A stretch of 64,000 nt of DNA from Ancylobacter aquaticus (GTDB lineage Bacteria > Pseudomonadota > Alphaproteobacteria > Rhizobiales > Xanthobacteraceae): assembly GCF_004339465.1 (NCBI RefSeq), contig NZ_SMFY01000001.1, forward strand, positions 1,178,001 through 1,242,000. The letters are read 5' to 3'. The notes beneath the pieces were generated by a model that was given only the letters and a program-made list of their open reading frames with translations, had not been told where the DNA came from and did no database searches. Positions 1 through 7,441 of the stretch are shown here, one piece after another. Every line of letters starts with the position of its first letter. Position 1 is the first letter of the stretch. A program made the position numbers and the translations under genes.

Positions 1-1
1 C

Positions 2-1198
2 TACCAGGTTACGAACGGCCAAGCCCGCAAGCTCGCTTATGACCCGGGGATGTTCCGCTTCGAGCACGGCGTTGCCCAGCCGCCGGCGAAGACCGATATC
101 GGCTTTTCCGGCTTTCGCCTGCACGGGCCGATCAACCGCCCGGACTATTTCGATGAGATCGCCGTGTTCCAGGGCGCCAGCTATTTCCGCGGCGTCGGCA
201 AGGGCCAGGTCTATGGCTCCTCCGCCCGCGGGCTGGCGGTAAAGACCGGCGATGCCGGTGGCGAGGAATTCCCCGCCTTCCGCGCCTTCTGGCTGGAACA
301 GCCACGCCCGGGCGTGGATTCGGTGGTCATTCACGCGCTGCTCGACAGCCCGAGCGCGACGGCTGCGCACCGCTTCACCATCCGCCCCGGCAGTGAGACT
401 CTCATGTCCGTCGAGATGACGGTCTATCCGAGGGTCGACATGGACCAGGTCGGTATCGGCGCGCTGACAAGCATGTTCATGTTCGGCCCCAATGATCGCG
501 ACGGCATCGACGATTTCCGTCCCATGGTGTGCGACGCCAATGGCCTCGCCATCGTCACCGGAACCGGCGAGCGGCTGTGGCGCCCGCTTGCCAATCCGCA
601 GCGGTTGCAGATTTCCTCCTTCGCCGTCTCCGATCTGCGGGGCTTCGGCCTGATGCAGCGCCAGCGCTCCTTCTTCGACTATCAGGACCTTGAGGCGCGC
701 TATGAGCGCCGGCCCAGCGTCTGGGTCGAGCCGATCGGCGACTGGGGCGAGGGTTCGGTGGTGCTGGTCGAAATCCCGACGCCGGAGGAGATTCACGACA
801 ACATCGTCGCCTTCTGGCGCCCGCGCGAGTCCCTGCGCAAGGGCCGCGAATACAGCAACACCTACCGCCTGCACTGGGGCTGGACCGGGCCGGATTCCAC
901 GGATCTCGGGCGTTTTACGGCGACCCGCGTCGGCGGCAATGCCGAACGCCGGCTGTTCGTGCTCGATATTGTCGGCGACAAGGTGAAGGACCTGCCTCCG
1001 GAAAGCCTCGCGGCGCGGGTGACGGCCAATTTCGGCGACATCCGGGACATCGTCCTGCAGCCGAACCCCGAGATCGGCGGCTGGCGCGTGTCGTTTGCGC
1101 TGGAGCCGCGCGGGGCCGGCATTGTCGAGCTGCGGGCCGACCTGCTGCGCGGTGACGAGCGCATGGCCGAAACCTGGGTCTATCGGTGGACGCCGTGA
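2..1198 (+). CDS. opgG: Glucan biosynthesis protein OpgG, 5' truncated
   Basis: The reading frame is open from the first bases of the window and codes for the C-terminal 398 residues of an OpgG/MdoG protein; the N-terminus with its signal peptide lies outside. Recognisable family blocks are the FSGFRLHGPIN stretch, FQGASYFRGVGKGQVYG shortly after it, and the later QRQRSFFDYQDLEARYERRPS block. OpgG is a periplasmic beta-sandwich protein that processes or branches the linear glucan backbone of osmoregulated periplasmic glucans. The stop codon lies inside the following opgH gene (13-base overlap), so the pair is translationally coupled. OpgD is a close paralog and cannot be fully excluded, but the direct link to opgH favours OpgG. 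Confidence 0.93.
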   Translation, partial: YQVTNGQARKLAYDPGMFRFEHGVAQPPAKTDIGFSGFRLHGPINRPDYFDEIAVFQGASYFRGVGKGQVYGSSARGLAVKTGDAGGEEFPAFRAFWLEQPRPGVDSVVIHALLDSPSATAAHRFTIRPGSETLMSVEMTVYPRVDMDQVGIGALTSMFMFGPNDRDGIDDFRPMVCDANGLAIVTGTGERLWRPLANPQRLQISSFAVSDLRGFGLMQRQRSFFDYQDLEARYERRPSVWVEPIGDWGEGSVVLVEIPTPEEIHDNIVAFWRPRESLRKGREYSNTYRLHWGWTGPDSTDLGRFTATRVGGNAERRLFVLDIVGDKVKDLPPESLAARVTANFGDIRDIVLQPNPEIGGWRVSFALEPRGAGIVELRADLLRGDERMAETWVYRWTP

Positions 1199-3411
1199 GG
1201 CGTTCCGGCGAGAGGGCCCCCGCGCCCGCGTCACTCGCCGGGGAGGGCCCCGCGCCCGCTCTGCCGGCCGAGGCGCCGCTGGCGATGCCGGTCCAGTCGC
1301 TCGGCAAGGTTCCGGCGGCGCCGCCGCCGGGCCCGCGACCATGGAGCCTCGCCGTTCGGCGCGCCTTCGTTCTCTGCGGCGCGGGCGCGCTTACCGTGCT
1401 GGCTGCGCGTGAAATGCACCTCGTCCTCGATGTCGGCGGCGTGACGTTGCTGGAATATCTGGTGCTGTGCCTGTTCGTCGTCCTCTTCGCCTGGATCGGC
1501 TTTGCCTTCACCAATGCGCTGGTCGGTCTGCCGGGCCTGTTGCGCCGGCCGAACGGGCATCTGGGCATCGCGCCGGACGGGCCGCTGCCCACGCTGACGG
1601 CGCGCACCGCCATCTTGCTGCCGATCTACAACGAGGAACCGGCGCGCACGCTGGCCGGGCTGGAGGCGACCTGCGAATCGCTCGACGCGACCGGCGCTGC
1701 GGCGCATTTCGATGTCTTCATCCTCAGTGACACCACCGACCCCGATGTCTGGATCGCCGAGGAGGCGGGGTATCTCGATCTGGTGGCCCGGCGCGGCGAC
1801 GAGGGTCGGCTGTTCTACCGGCGCCGCCCGCGCAACACCGGCCGCAAGGCGGGCAACATCGCAGAATGGGTGACGCGCTTCGGCGGGGCCTATGAGAGCT
1901 TCCTCATCCTCGACGCCGACAGCGTGATGACGGGCGACTGCGTCGTGCGCCTCGCCGCCGCCATGGAGGCCAATCCGAGCGCCGGGCTGATCCAGACCCT
2001 GCCGGTCATCGTCGGCGGCCGCACGCTGTTCGCCCGGCTGCAGCAATTCGCCGGCCGGCTCTATGGCCCCCTCATCGCCCAAGGGCTGGCGAGCTGGAGC
2101 GGGCCGGAGAGCAATTACTGGGGCCACAACGCCATCATCCGCACCCGCGCCTTCGCCGAGGGCGCCGGATTGCCGGAGTTGAAGGGTCCCAAGCCGTTTG
2201 GCGGGCATATCCTCAGCCATGATTTCATCGAGGCGGCGCTGATGCGCCGGCGCGGCTGGGGAATGCACATGGTTCCCTGGCTGGAGGGTTCGTATGAGGA
2301 AGGCCCGCCGACGCTGGCGGACCTTGCCGTGCGGGACCGGCGCTGGTGCCAGGGCAACCTGCAGCACATGGCCGTGCTGCCGGCGCGGGGGCTGCACCCG
2401 GTCAGCCGGCTGCATCTGCTTATCGGCATCGGCGCCTACCTCACCGCGCCGCTCTGGCTGGCGATGCTGCTGGCGGGGCTTGCCACCGCACTTCAGGCCC
2501 GCTTCGTGCCGCCGGACTATTTTCCCTCCGGTTTCGCGCTGTTTCCCAGCTGGCCCGCACAGGACCCGGTGCGCGCCGTGTGGGTGTTCGTCGGCACCAT
2601 GGCGGTGCTGCTGCTGCCCAAGCTGTTCGCGTTGGCGGCGCTGCTGGTTTCCCGCACCGCACGCCAGCGTTTCGGTGGCGGCGCGCGGACCTTTTTCGGC
2701 ATGCTGGGAGAGACGCTGGTTTCCGGCCTTCTCGCCCCGGTGACGATGTTCACCCAGTCGGTGGCGGTGATCGGCATATTGGCCGGGCGCGATGGCGGGT
2801 GGCAGCCGCAGCGGCGCGACGACGACCGCATCGACGCCGGGTCGATCGTCCGCTTCTTCCTGCCCCATACGGTGGCGGGATGGCTGCTCGGGGCCGCCGC
2901 GCTCAGCATCTCGCTGCCGCTGTTCCTTTGGATGACGCCGGTCGTGCTCGGCCTTGCGCTGGCGATCCCGCTGGTGCTGTGGACCGGGGCTGCGCGGGCC
3001 TCCATGCCGGCCCTGTTCCGCACGCCGGAGGAGCAGGACCCGCCCGCCGTGCTATTGCGGGTGCGGCAGCTGCGAGCAACAAGCTCGACGCCGGCGCCGT
3101 CCGAGGCGGTCGCGCACCTCGCGGCCGCGCCGAAACTCGCGGCCTTCCATCGCGCCCAGCTTGCCGATGGCGAGCGCCGGCCCGGCGACTATGCCTCCGA
3201 TCGGCTGATCGCGGCGGCGAAAATCGAGGACGCGCCGAGCCTCGACGCAGCGCTTCGCCTGCTCACCCTGCGCGAAAAAGCTGCGGCTCTCGGCGATTTT
3301 CGTGCGCTCGACGCCCTGCTGGCGCTGGCGAGTCCGCAGGGTGAACCCGGCGCGCGCCTTGCCGCGCCCGAGAGGGCCGGTGCACCGGCACAGGTGGCCA
3401 CTCCGTCATGA
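1186..3411 (+). CDS. opgH: Glucans biosynthesis glucosyltransferase OpgH
   Basis: A 741-residue inner-membrane family 2 glycosyltransferase that polymerises the beta-glucan backbone from UDP-glucose. The sequence shows a proline-rich N-terminus, two membrane segments near residues 65-115, then a cytosolic GT2 domain with ILLPIYNEEP, SDTTDPDVW near 180, LDADSVM near 242 and RDRRWCQGN near 383. Several hydrophobic spans and a low-complexity tail follow. The start lies within opgG (13-base overlap), which fixes the operon. It is shorter than the E. coli protein at about 850 residues, as is usual in alphaproteobacteria. The last 100 residues have no recognised domain. Confidence 0.95.
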   Translation: MDAVRRSGERAPAPASLAGEGPAPALPAEAPLAMPVQSLGKVPAAPPPGPRPWSLAVRRAFVLCGAGALTVLAAREMHLVLDVGGVTLLEYLVLCLFVVLFAWIGFAFTNALVGLPGLLRRPNGHLGIAPDGPLPTLTARTAILLPIYNEEPARTLAGLEATCESLDATGAAAHFDVFILSDTTDPDVWIAEEAGYLDLVARRGDEGRLFYRRRPRNTGRKAGNIAEWVTRFGGAYESFLILDADSVMTGDCVVRLAAAMEANPSAGLIQTLPVIVGGRTLFARLQQFAGRLYGPLIAQGLASWSGPESNYWGHNAIIRTRAFAEGAGLPELKGPKPFGGHILSHDFIEAALMRRRGWGMHMVPWLEGSYEEGPPTLADLAVRDRRWCQGNLQHMAVLPARGLHPVSRLHLLIGIGAYLTAPLWLAMLLAGLATALQARFVPPDYFPSGFALFPSWPAQDPVRAVWVFVGTMAVLLLPKLFALAALLVSRTARQRFGGGARTFFGMLGETLVSGLLAPVTMFTQSVAVIGILAGRDGGWQPQRRDDDRIDAGSIVRFFLPHTVAGWLLGAAALSISLPLFLWMTPVVLGLALAIPLVLWTGAARASMPALFRTPEEQDPPAVLLRVRQLRATSSTPAPSEAVAHLAAAPKLAAFHRAQLADGERRPGDYASDRLIAAAKIEDAPSLDAALRLLTLREKAAALGDFRALDALLALASPQGEPGARLAAPERAGAPAQVATPS

Positions 3412-3432
3412 CGCGGGCGGCGTAGGGGGCCG

Positions 3433-3570
3433 CTATAAAGGGCTCTTGCGGTCGACCTTCTCTTCAGGAAGCTCGATATCCTTCGCCTGGCGACGGCGTT
3501 TCGACTGGCGCATGGCGTAGGCCAGAGCCGCGACAAGCAGCAAGGCGCCGAGCCCGAAAAGCATTTCCAT
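3433..3570 (-). CDS. Small single-pass membrane protein (45 aa)
   Basis: The frame encodes 45 residues beginning MEMLFGLGALLLVAALAYAM: one hydrophobic helix at once, then a strongly basic patch (RQSKRRRQAK) and a charged tail ending VDRKSPL. A GAGGAG ribosome-binding site lies six bases before the ATG, which supports real translation. It is the last gene of the SDR / 88-aa / 45-aa series on this strand, 36 bases after the preceding stop. The likely topology is N-terminus outside and basic C-terminus in the cytosol. No family is recognised. It may belong to the stress response through the shared upstream promoter, which is an inference. Confidence 0.6.
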   Translation of the reverse strand: MEMLFGLGALLLVAALAYAMRQSKRRRQAKDIELPEEKVDRKSPL

Positions 3571-3606
3571 CGTGGTCTCCTCATCTTCGCGTCCCCCGCG
3601 TGGGCG

Positions 3607-3873
3607 TCAGCCCCTGCGCGCGGTGCCGGTCGCGTCTTCCGCGCCATGCCCGGTGTCCTCGACACCGAGCATCGTTCCACCGGCGCCGGGCACGGTGATA
3701 GTGACGTCATAACCGTCGCGGATGGCGTTGGAAGCGGCGGCAACGGCCGCCTCGAAGGCGGCTTCCTTGCTGGCATAGGCCATGCCGGCCTCGCCAGCGC
3801 TCTCGACGCGCCACTGGCCCTCGCTGCCGCGCAGGCGGTAATGGGCCGATCGGGTGGATCCTTGGGTCTGCAT
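3607..3873 (-). CDS. Conserved small hypothetical protein (88 aa)
   Basis: An 88-residue soluble protein. The first 60 residues read like one compact alpha/beta unit: YRLRGSEGQWRVE suggests a strand pair, SKEAAFEAAVAAASNAIRDGYDVTITV a helix followed by a strand. This layout resembles small stress-related proteins of the DUF2188 kind, but I cannot assign the family firmly. The tail is glycine-rich and polar. It begins 25 bases after the SDR stop on the same strand, so it is probably cotranscribed with the SDR and shares its EcfG-type promoter. No catalytic motif or transmembrane segment is visible. Confidence 0.6.
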   Translation of the reverse strand: MQTQGSTRSAHYRLRGSEGQWRVESAGEAGMAYASKEAAFEAAVAAASNAIRDGYDVTITVPGAGGTMLGVEDTGHGAEDATGTARRG

Positions 3874-3898
3874 GATCTTTTCCTTATCTGGTGCGGTC

Positions 3899-4756
3899 TC
3901 AGATCATTGGGCCGCCGCCGGTGACCGCGATGGTGGCGCCCGAGACGTAGCTCGACAGCGGGTCGGCCAGCATCACATAGGCGGTGGCGAGTTCCGCCGG
4001 CTGGCCGGGCCGCTTCATCGGCACCTGCTCGCCGAAATGCGCCACCTTTTCGGCCGGCATGGTGGCGGGGATGAGCGGGGTCCAGATCGGCCCCGGCGCC
4101 ACCGCATTGGCGCGGATGCCCTTTTCCGCCAGCAGTTGCGCCAGCCCGGCGGTGAAGTTCTGGATCGCGCCCTTGGTGGTGGCATAGGCCAGCAGGGTCG
4201 GGTTCGGCTTGTCGGAATTGATCGAGGCGGTGTTGATGATGGCGCTGCCGGGCTTCATGTGCGGCACCGCCGCCTTGGTGAGGTAGAACATGGCGTGGAT
4301 GTTGACCTTGAAGGTCAGTTCCCACTCCTCGTCGCTGATCTCGCCAATGTCGGTGAAGGTCGCCTGATGGGCGGCGTTGTTGACGAGAAGGTCGATGCGT
4401 CCGAAAGCCTCGACCGCCTTGTCGACCAGGGCGCGGCACTGCGCGGCGTGCTGGATGTCGCCGGGAACCAGCACGGCCTGCCGGCCCGCCTCGCGCACCA
4501 GCGCAGCCGTGGTCTCGGCGTCGTCATGCTCGTCGAGATAGGAGATCAGCACGTCGGCGCCTTCGCGGGCATAGCCGAGGGCGACGGCGCGGCCGATGCC
4601 GCTGTCGCCGCCGGTGATGAGCGCCTTGAGCCCGTGCAGCCGGCCGGAGCCCTTGTAGCTCGCCTCGCCATGGTCGGGGCGCGGCGACATTGCCTCCGTC
4701 CGCCCGGGCATCGGCTGCTGCTGCTCCTGAAAAGGCGGGCGCGGGTGATCGAGCAT
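3899..4756 (-). CDS. SDR family oxidoreductase (YghA/YhdF-like)
   Basis: A 285-residue short-chain dehydrogenase with a 40-residue N-terminal extension rich in Pro and Gln. The Rossmann signature GGDSGIGRAVALGYAREGA starts near residue 48 and NNAAH follows near 130. The catalytic Ser is in IINTASINSDKPNP, and the YATTK segment supplies the Tyr and Lys. The C-terminus has NAVAPGPIWTPLIP and TGGGPMI. This matches the subgroup of E. coli YghA and Bacillus YhdF/YdaD, NAD(P)-dependent oxidoreductases often induced by general stress; the substrate is unknown. A perfect GGAAC-N17-CGTT box lies about 45 bases upstream. Two small genes follow on the same strand and look cotranscribed. Confidence 0.9.
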   Translation of the reverse strand: MLDHPRPPFQEQQQPMPGRTEAMSPRPDHGEASYKGSGRLHGLKALITGGDSGIGRAVALGYAREGADVLISYLDEHDDAETTAALVREAGRQAVLVPGDIQHAAQCRALVDKAVEAFGRIDLLVNNAAHQATFTDIGEISDEEWELTFKVNIHAMFYLTKAAVPHMKPGSAIINTASINSDKPNPTLLAYATTKGAIQNFTAGLAQLLAEKGIRANAVAPGPIWTPLIPATMPAEKVAHFGEQVPMKRPGQPAELATAYVMLADPLSSYVSGATIAVTGGGPMI

Positions 4757-4800
4757 GAGTGGCTCCTGTCGCTGTGACCGATGATGGGTGTTGCAAGGCC

Positions 4801-4826
4801 AACGACAGGCGGCGGGCGTTGGTTCC
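4801..4826 (-). promoter_or_regulatory. EcfG-type (general stress sigma) promoter for the SDR operon
   Basis: Read on the minus strand the site is GGAAC, 17 bases, CGTT. This is a perfect match to the alphaproteobacterial EcfG consensus GGAAC-N16/17-CGTT. A transcript would start near 4790, leaving a leader of about 35 bases to the SDR ATG at 4756. The motif match is seen directly; use by EcfG is an inference. Confidence 0.65.
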
Positions 4827-4855
4827 GGCGCCCGTGCTCTCCTGGCACATCGCCG

Positions 4856-4880
4856 CGAACCATCCCGCGCGCCCGGCGTT
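4856..4880 (+). promoter_or_regulatory. Possible EcfG-type promoter for the sugar dehydrogenase
   Basis: CGAAC-N16-CGTT on the plus strand, one mismatch from the EcfG consensus (C for the first G), about 90 bases before the dehydrogenase start. It lies back to back with the perfect site for the divergent SDR gene, which raises its credibility. Alone it would be weak evidence. Confidence 0.35.
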
Positions 4881-4970
4881 CACCTCCCACATCCCGTCCC
4901 GCGCCCACCGGCGCCCGCGCTCCCGCTCCGATGGGAAGCGGTCGGCCGGCGCAGCCGAAGGAAATGCTCG

Positions 4971-6368
4971 ATGCCCTTAGCTCTCAGCCATTCGCGCCGC
5001 CGGCGCTCACTGGCGCTGCCCTTTCTCCTCACCCTCGCCCTCGGCCTCGCTGCCTGCGACCAATCGGTGCCGACCCTGCCGGGAAGCGCCGGCTACGGCC
5101 CCGATCCGCAGCTTCCCGAGCCGGCCACGTCGACAATCCCGACGCTGAAGGTGGCGGAGGCCATTGGCTGGAAAGAGGGCGCGCGCCCGACCCCGACGGC
5201 GGGGATGCAGGTCACGGCCTTCTCTTCCGGGCTGGCGCATCCGCGCTGGCTCTACGAATTGCCCAATGGCGACGTGCTGGTGGCGGAATCGGACGCACCG
5301 CCCAAGCCCGAGGGTATGTCCGGGGGCTTGCGCGGCTGGGTGCAGGGCCTGTTCATGAAAAAAGCCGGCTCGAAGACGCCGAGCGCCAACCGCATCTCGC
5401 TGCTGCGCGACGCCGATGGCGACGGCACGGCGGAGGTGAAAACGGTGTTTCTAGAAAACCTTACCTCGCCCTTCGGCATGGCGCTGGTCGGCGATCGCTT
5501 CTATGTCGCCAATGCCGACGCCATCGTCAGCTTCCCCTATCAGGAAGGCGCGACGCAGATCACCGCGCCGGCCGAGAAGCTGGCGGACCTGCCGGCCGGG
5601 CGCAACCATCACTGGACCAAGAGCCTGCTGGCAAACCCCGACGGCTCGAAGCTCTATGTCGGCGTCGGCTCCAACTCGAATGTCGGCGAGAACGGCATGG
5701 ACGAGGAGGAGAACCGCGCCGCCGTGCTGGAGGTGGATGTCGCCACGGGCGCCTCGCGCGTCTTCGCCTCCGGGCTGCGCAACCCCGTCGGCATCGACTG
5801 GAACCCGGCCAATGGCGAATTGTGGGTGGCGGTGAACGAGCGCGACGAGATCGGCGACGATCTGGTGCCCGACTACATGACCTCGGTGAAGGAGGGCGGC
5901 TTCTATGGCTGGCCCTATTCCTATTACGGCCAGCATGTGGACGAGCGCATCCAGCCGGCGCAGCCCGACCTCGTCGCCAAGGCGATCAAGCCGGATTACG
6001 CGCTGGGCTCGCACACCGCCTCGCTCGGCTTCACCTTCGCCAACGGCCCGGCGCTGGCGCCGCGTTATTCGTCCGGCGCCTTCATCGGCCAGCACGGCTC
6101 GTGGAACCGCAGCGAGCCGGTGGGCTACCGGGTGATCTTCGTGCCCTTCGCCAATGGCCGGGCATCCGGCGCGCCGCAGGAAATCCTCACCGGCTTTCTC
6201 GACGGTGAAGGCAATGCGCAGGGCCGCCCGGTCGGCGTCCTCGTCGACACGCGCGGCGGCCTGCTCGTGGCGGACGATGTCGGCAACACGGTGTGGCGGG
6301 TGACGCCGGCCGAGGGCACGGCGCCTGCGCCGACCACGCCGGCCGCCACGCCCAACGAGGCCATGTGA
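4971..6368 (+). CDS. Lipoprotein PQQ-dependent sugar (sorbosone/glucose) dehydrogenase
   Basis: A 465-residue exported protein. The start at 4971 is chosen because AAGGA lies at good distance and the N-terminus becomes a classic lipoprotein signal: RRRR, a hydrophobic stretch, then LAAC with the lipid-bearing Cys at residue 29. The mature part is the six-bladed beta-propeller of the GDH/sorbosone dehydrogenase (YliI-like Asd) family. Visible blocks are LYELPNGDVLVAE, GRNHHWTKSL with the usual catalytic His, ASGLRNPVGIDW with the expected Arg, and GGFYGWPYSYYG. Such enzymes oxidise aldoses in the periplasm with PQQ and pass electrons to the respiratory chain. The actual substrate cannot be told. 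An upstream in-frame extension to 4788 has no translation signal. Confidence 0.85.
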   Translation: MPLALSHSRRRRSLALPFLLTLALGLAACDQSVPTLPGSAGYGPDPQLPEPATSTIPTLKVAEAIGWKEGARPTPTAGMQVTAFSSGLAHPRWLYELPNGDVLVAESDAPPKPEGMSGGLRGWVQGLFMKKAGSKTPSANRISLLRDADGDGTAEVKTVFLENLTSPFGMALVGDRFYVANADAIVSFPYQEGATQITAPAEKLADLPAGRNHHWTKSLLANPDGSKLYVGVGSNSNVGENGMDEEENRAAVLEVDVATGASRVFASGLRNPVGIDWNPANGELWVAVNERDEIGDDLVPDYMTSVKEGGFYGWPYSYYGQHVDERIQPAQPDLVAKAIKPDYALGSHTASLGFTFANGPALAPRYSSGAFIGQHGSWNRSEPVGYRVIFVPFANGRASGAPQEILTGFLDGEGNAQGRPVGVLVDTRGGLLVADDVGNTVWRVTPAEGTAPAPTTPAATPNEAM

Positions 6369-6401
6369 GGCCGCGCGTCAAACCGGCATGACAACGAAAG
6401 G

Positions 6402-6423
6402 CGGGCGCTTCGGCGCCCGTTTT
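6402..6423 (+). terminator. Rho-independent terminator after the sugar dehydrogenase
   Basis: Perfect 7-bp GC stem CGGGCGC / GCGCCCG closed by the stable tetraloop TTCG and followed by TTTT. It sits 34 bases after the dehydrogenase stop and ahead of the ku promoter, separating the two transcription units. Confidence 0.75.
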
Positions 6424-6448
6424 GATGCGGGATGCTGCCGTCGGCTGT

Positions 6449-6473
6449 GGAACGCGCCGCCAGCCCGCGCGTT
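6449..6473 (+). promoter_or_regulatory. EcfG-type promoter for ku-ligD
   Basis: GGAAC, 16 bases, CGTT: a perfect match to the EcfG consensus, ending 44 bases before the ku start. It predicts that the end-joining genes ku and ligD belong to the general stress regulon of this organism. Motif seen; regulation inferred. Confidence 0.65.
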
Positions 6474-6517
6474 AGGCGCGAGGCACCCCGGCACCTCGGG
6501 CAGGTACAGAGGCAGGC

Positions 6518-7435
6518 ATGGCCGCGCGCGCGACATGGAAGGGCTTTCTAAAGCTGGGCGAACTCGTCTGCGCCGTCGGGCTTTATACCGCTGTCAGCGC
6601 CAGCGATCGCGTCTCCCTGCACATGGTCAACCGCAAGACCGGCAACCGGCTTTCCCGCCGCTTCGTCGATTCGCAGACCGGCAAAGTGGTCGAGCGCGAG
6701 GAGCAGGTGAAGGGCTATGAGGTCGATTCCGGCGATTACATCCTGCTGGAGCCGGACGAGATCGCCGAGGTGACGCCCAAGGGCGACAAGGCGCTGACCA
6801 TTGAACGTTTCCTGCCCTGCGGCGAGGTCGACGACCTCTATTTCGACCGGCCCTATTATCTGCGCCCGGCCGATCAGAGCTCGCAGGCGAGCTTCGCCGT
6901 CATCCGCGAGGGGTTGCGAAAGCAGAAGGTGGCGGCGGTGGCGAGCGCCGTGCTGTTCCGTCGCCCACGCAGCGTGCTGATCCGCGCCCATGACGAGGGC
7001 CTAATCGCCACCACGCTAAACTATGACTACGAGGTGCGCTCGGCACAGGAAGCGTTCGAGGATATCCGCGAGGTGAAGATGGAGCCGGAAATGCTCGATC
7101 TCGCCCGCCATATCATCGAGACCAAATCCGGCCGCTTCCAGCCTGAAACTTTCGATGACCGCTACGACGACGCTCTCGCGGAACTGGTGCGGGCCAAGAT
7201 GGAAGGCCGCAAGATCGCCCCGCCCAAGAAGAGTTCGGCCAAGGTGGTGAGCCTGCTCGACGCGCTGCGCGAAAGCGCGGGGGTGGCGGGAGGCGCCAAG
7301 GCGGCCGCCAAGAAGGCCGCCAAGAAGGCAGCCGCGAAGAAATCAGCGGCGGGCAAGGCACCTGCGGAAAAGCGCGCCGCCGGCAAGGCGAAGGCGGGGA
7401 AGTCCTCGGCCAGCCCCACCCGCAAGGCGGGATAG
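6518..7435 (+). CDS. ku: Non-homologous end joining protein Ku (long, K/A-tailed)
   Basis: A 305-residue bacterial Ku. The N-terminus ATWKGFLKLGELVCAVGLYTAVSASDRVSLH is the typical Ku barrel opening; KTGNRLSRRFVDSQTGKVVEREEQVKGYE and FLPCGEVDDLYFDRPYYLRPAD follow. The core ends near residue 245. The last 50 residues form a Lys/Ala-rich tail (repeated AAKKA and GKA units) of the kind that adds non-specific DNA binding. Ku forms a ring dimer on DNA ends and recruits LigD. Six bases separate its stop from ligD, so the two genes are one operon, preceded by an EcfG-type promoter. A second shorter Ku is encoded 3 kb downstream on the other strand. Confidence 0.95.
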   Translation: MAARATWKGFLKLGELVCAVGLYTAVSASDRVSLHMVNRKTGNRLSRRFVDSQTGKVVEREEQVKGYEVDSGDYILLEPDEIAEVTPKGDKALTIERFLPCGEVDDLYFDRPYYLRPADQSSQASFAVIREGLRKQKVAAVASAVLFRRPRSVLIRAHDEGLIATTLNYDYEVRSAQEAFEDIREVKMEPEMLDLARHIIETKSGRFQPETFDDRYDDALAELVRAKMEGRKIAPPKKSSAKVVSLLDALRESAGVAGGAKAAAKKAAKKAAAKKSAAGKAPAEKRAAGKAKAGKSSASPTRKAG

Positions 7436-7441
7436 GCGGCG

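Noticed and set aside
1231..2868. A 545-codon antisense frame opposite opgH
   Set aside because: Same antisense GC effect; opgH motifs lie on the plus strand.
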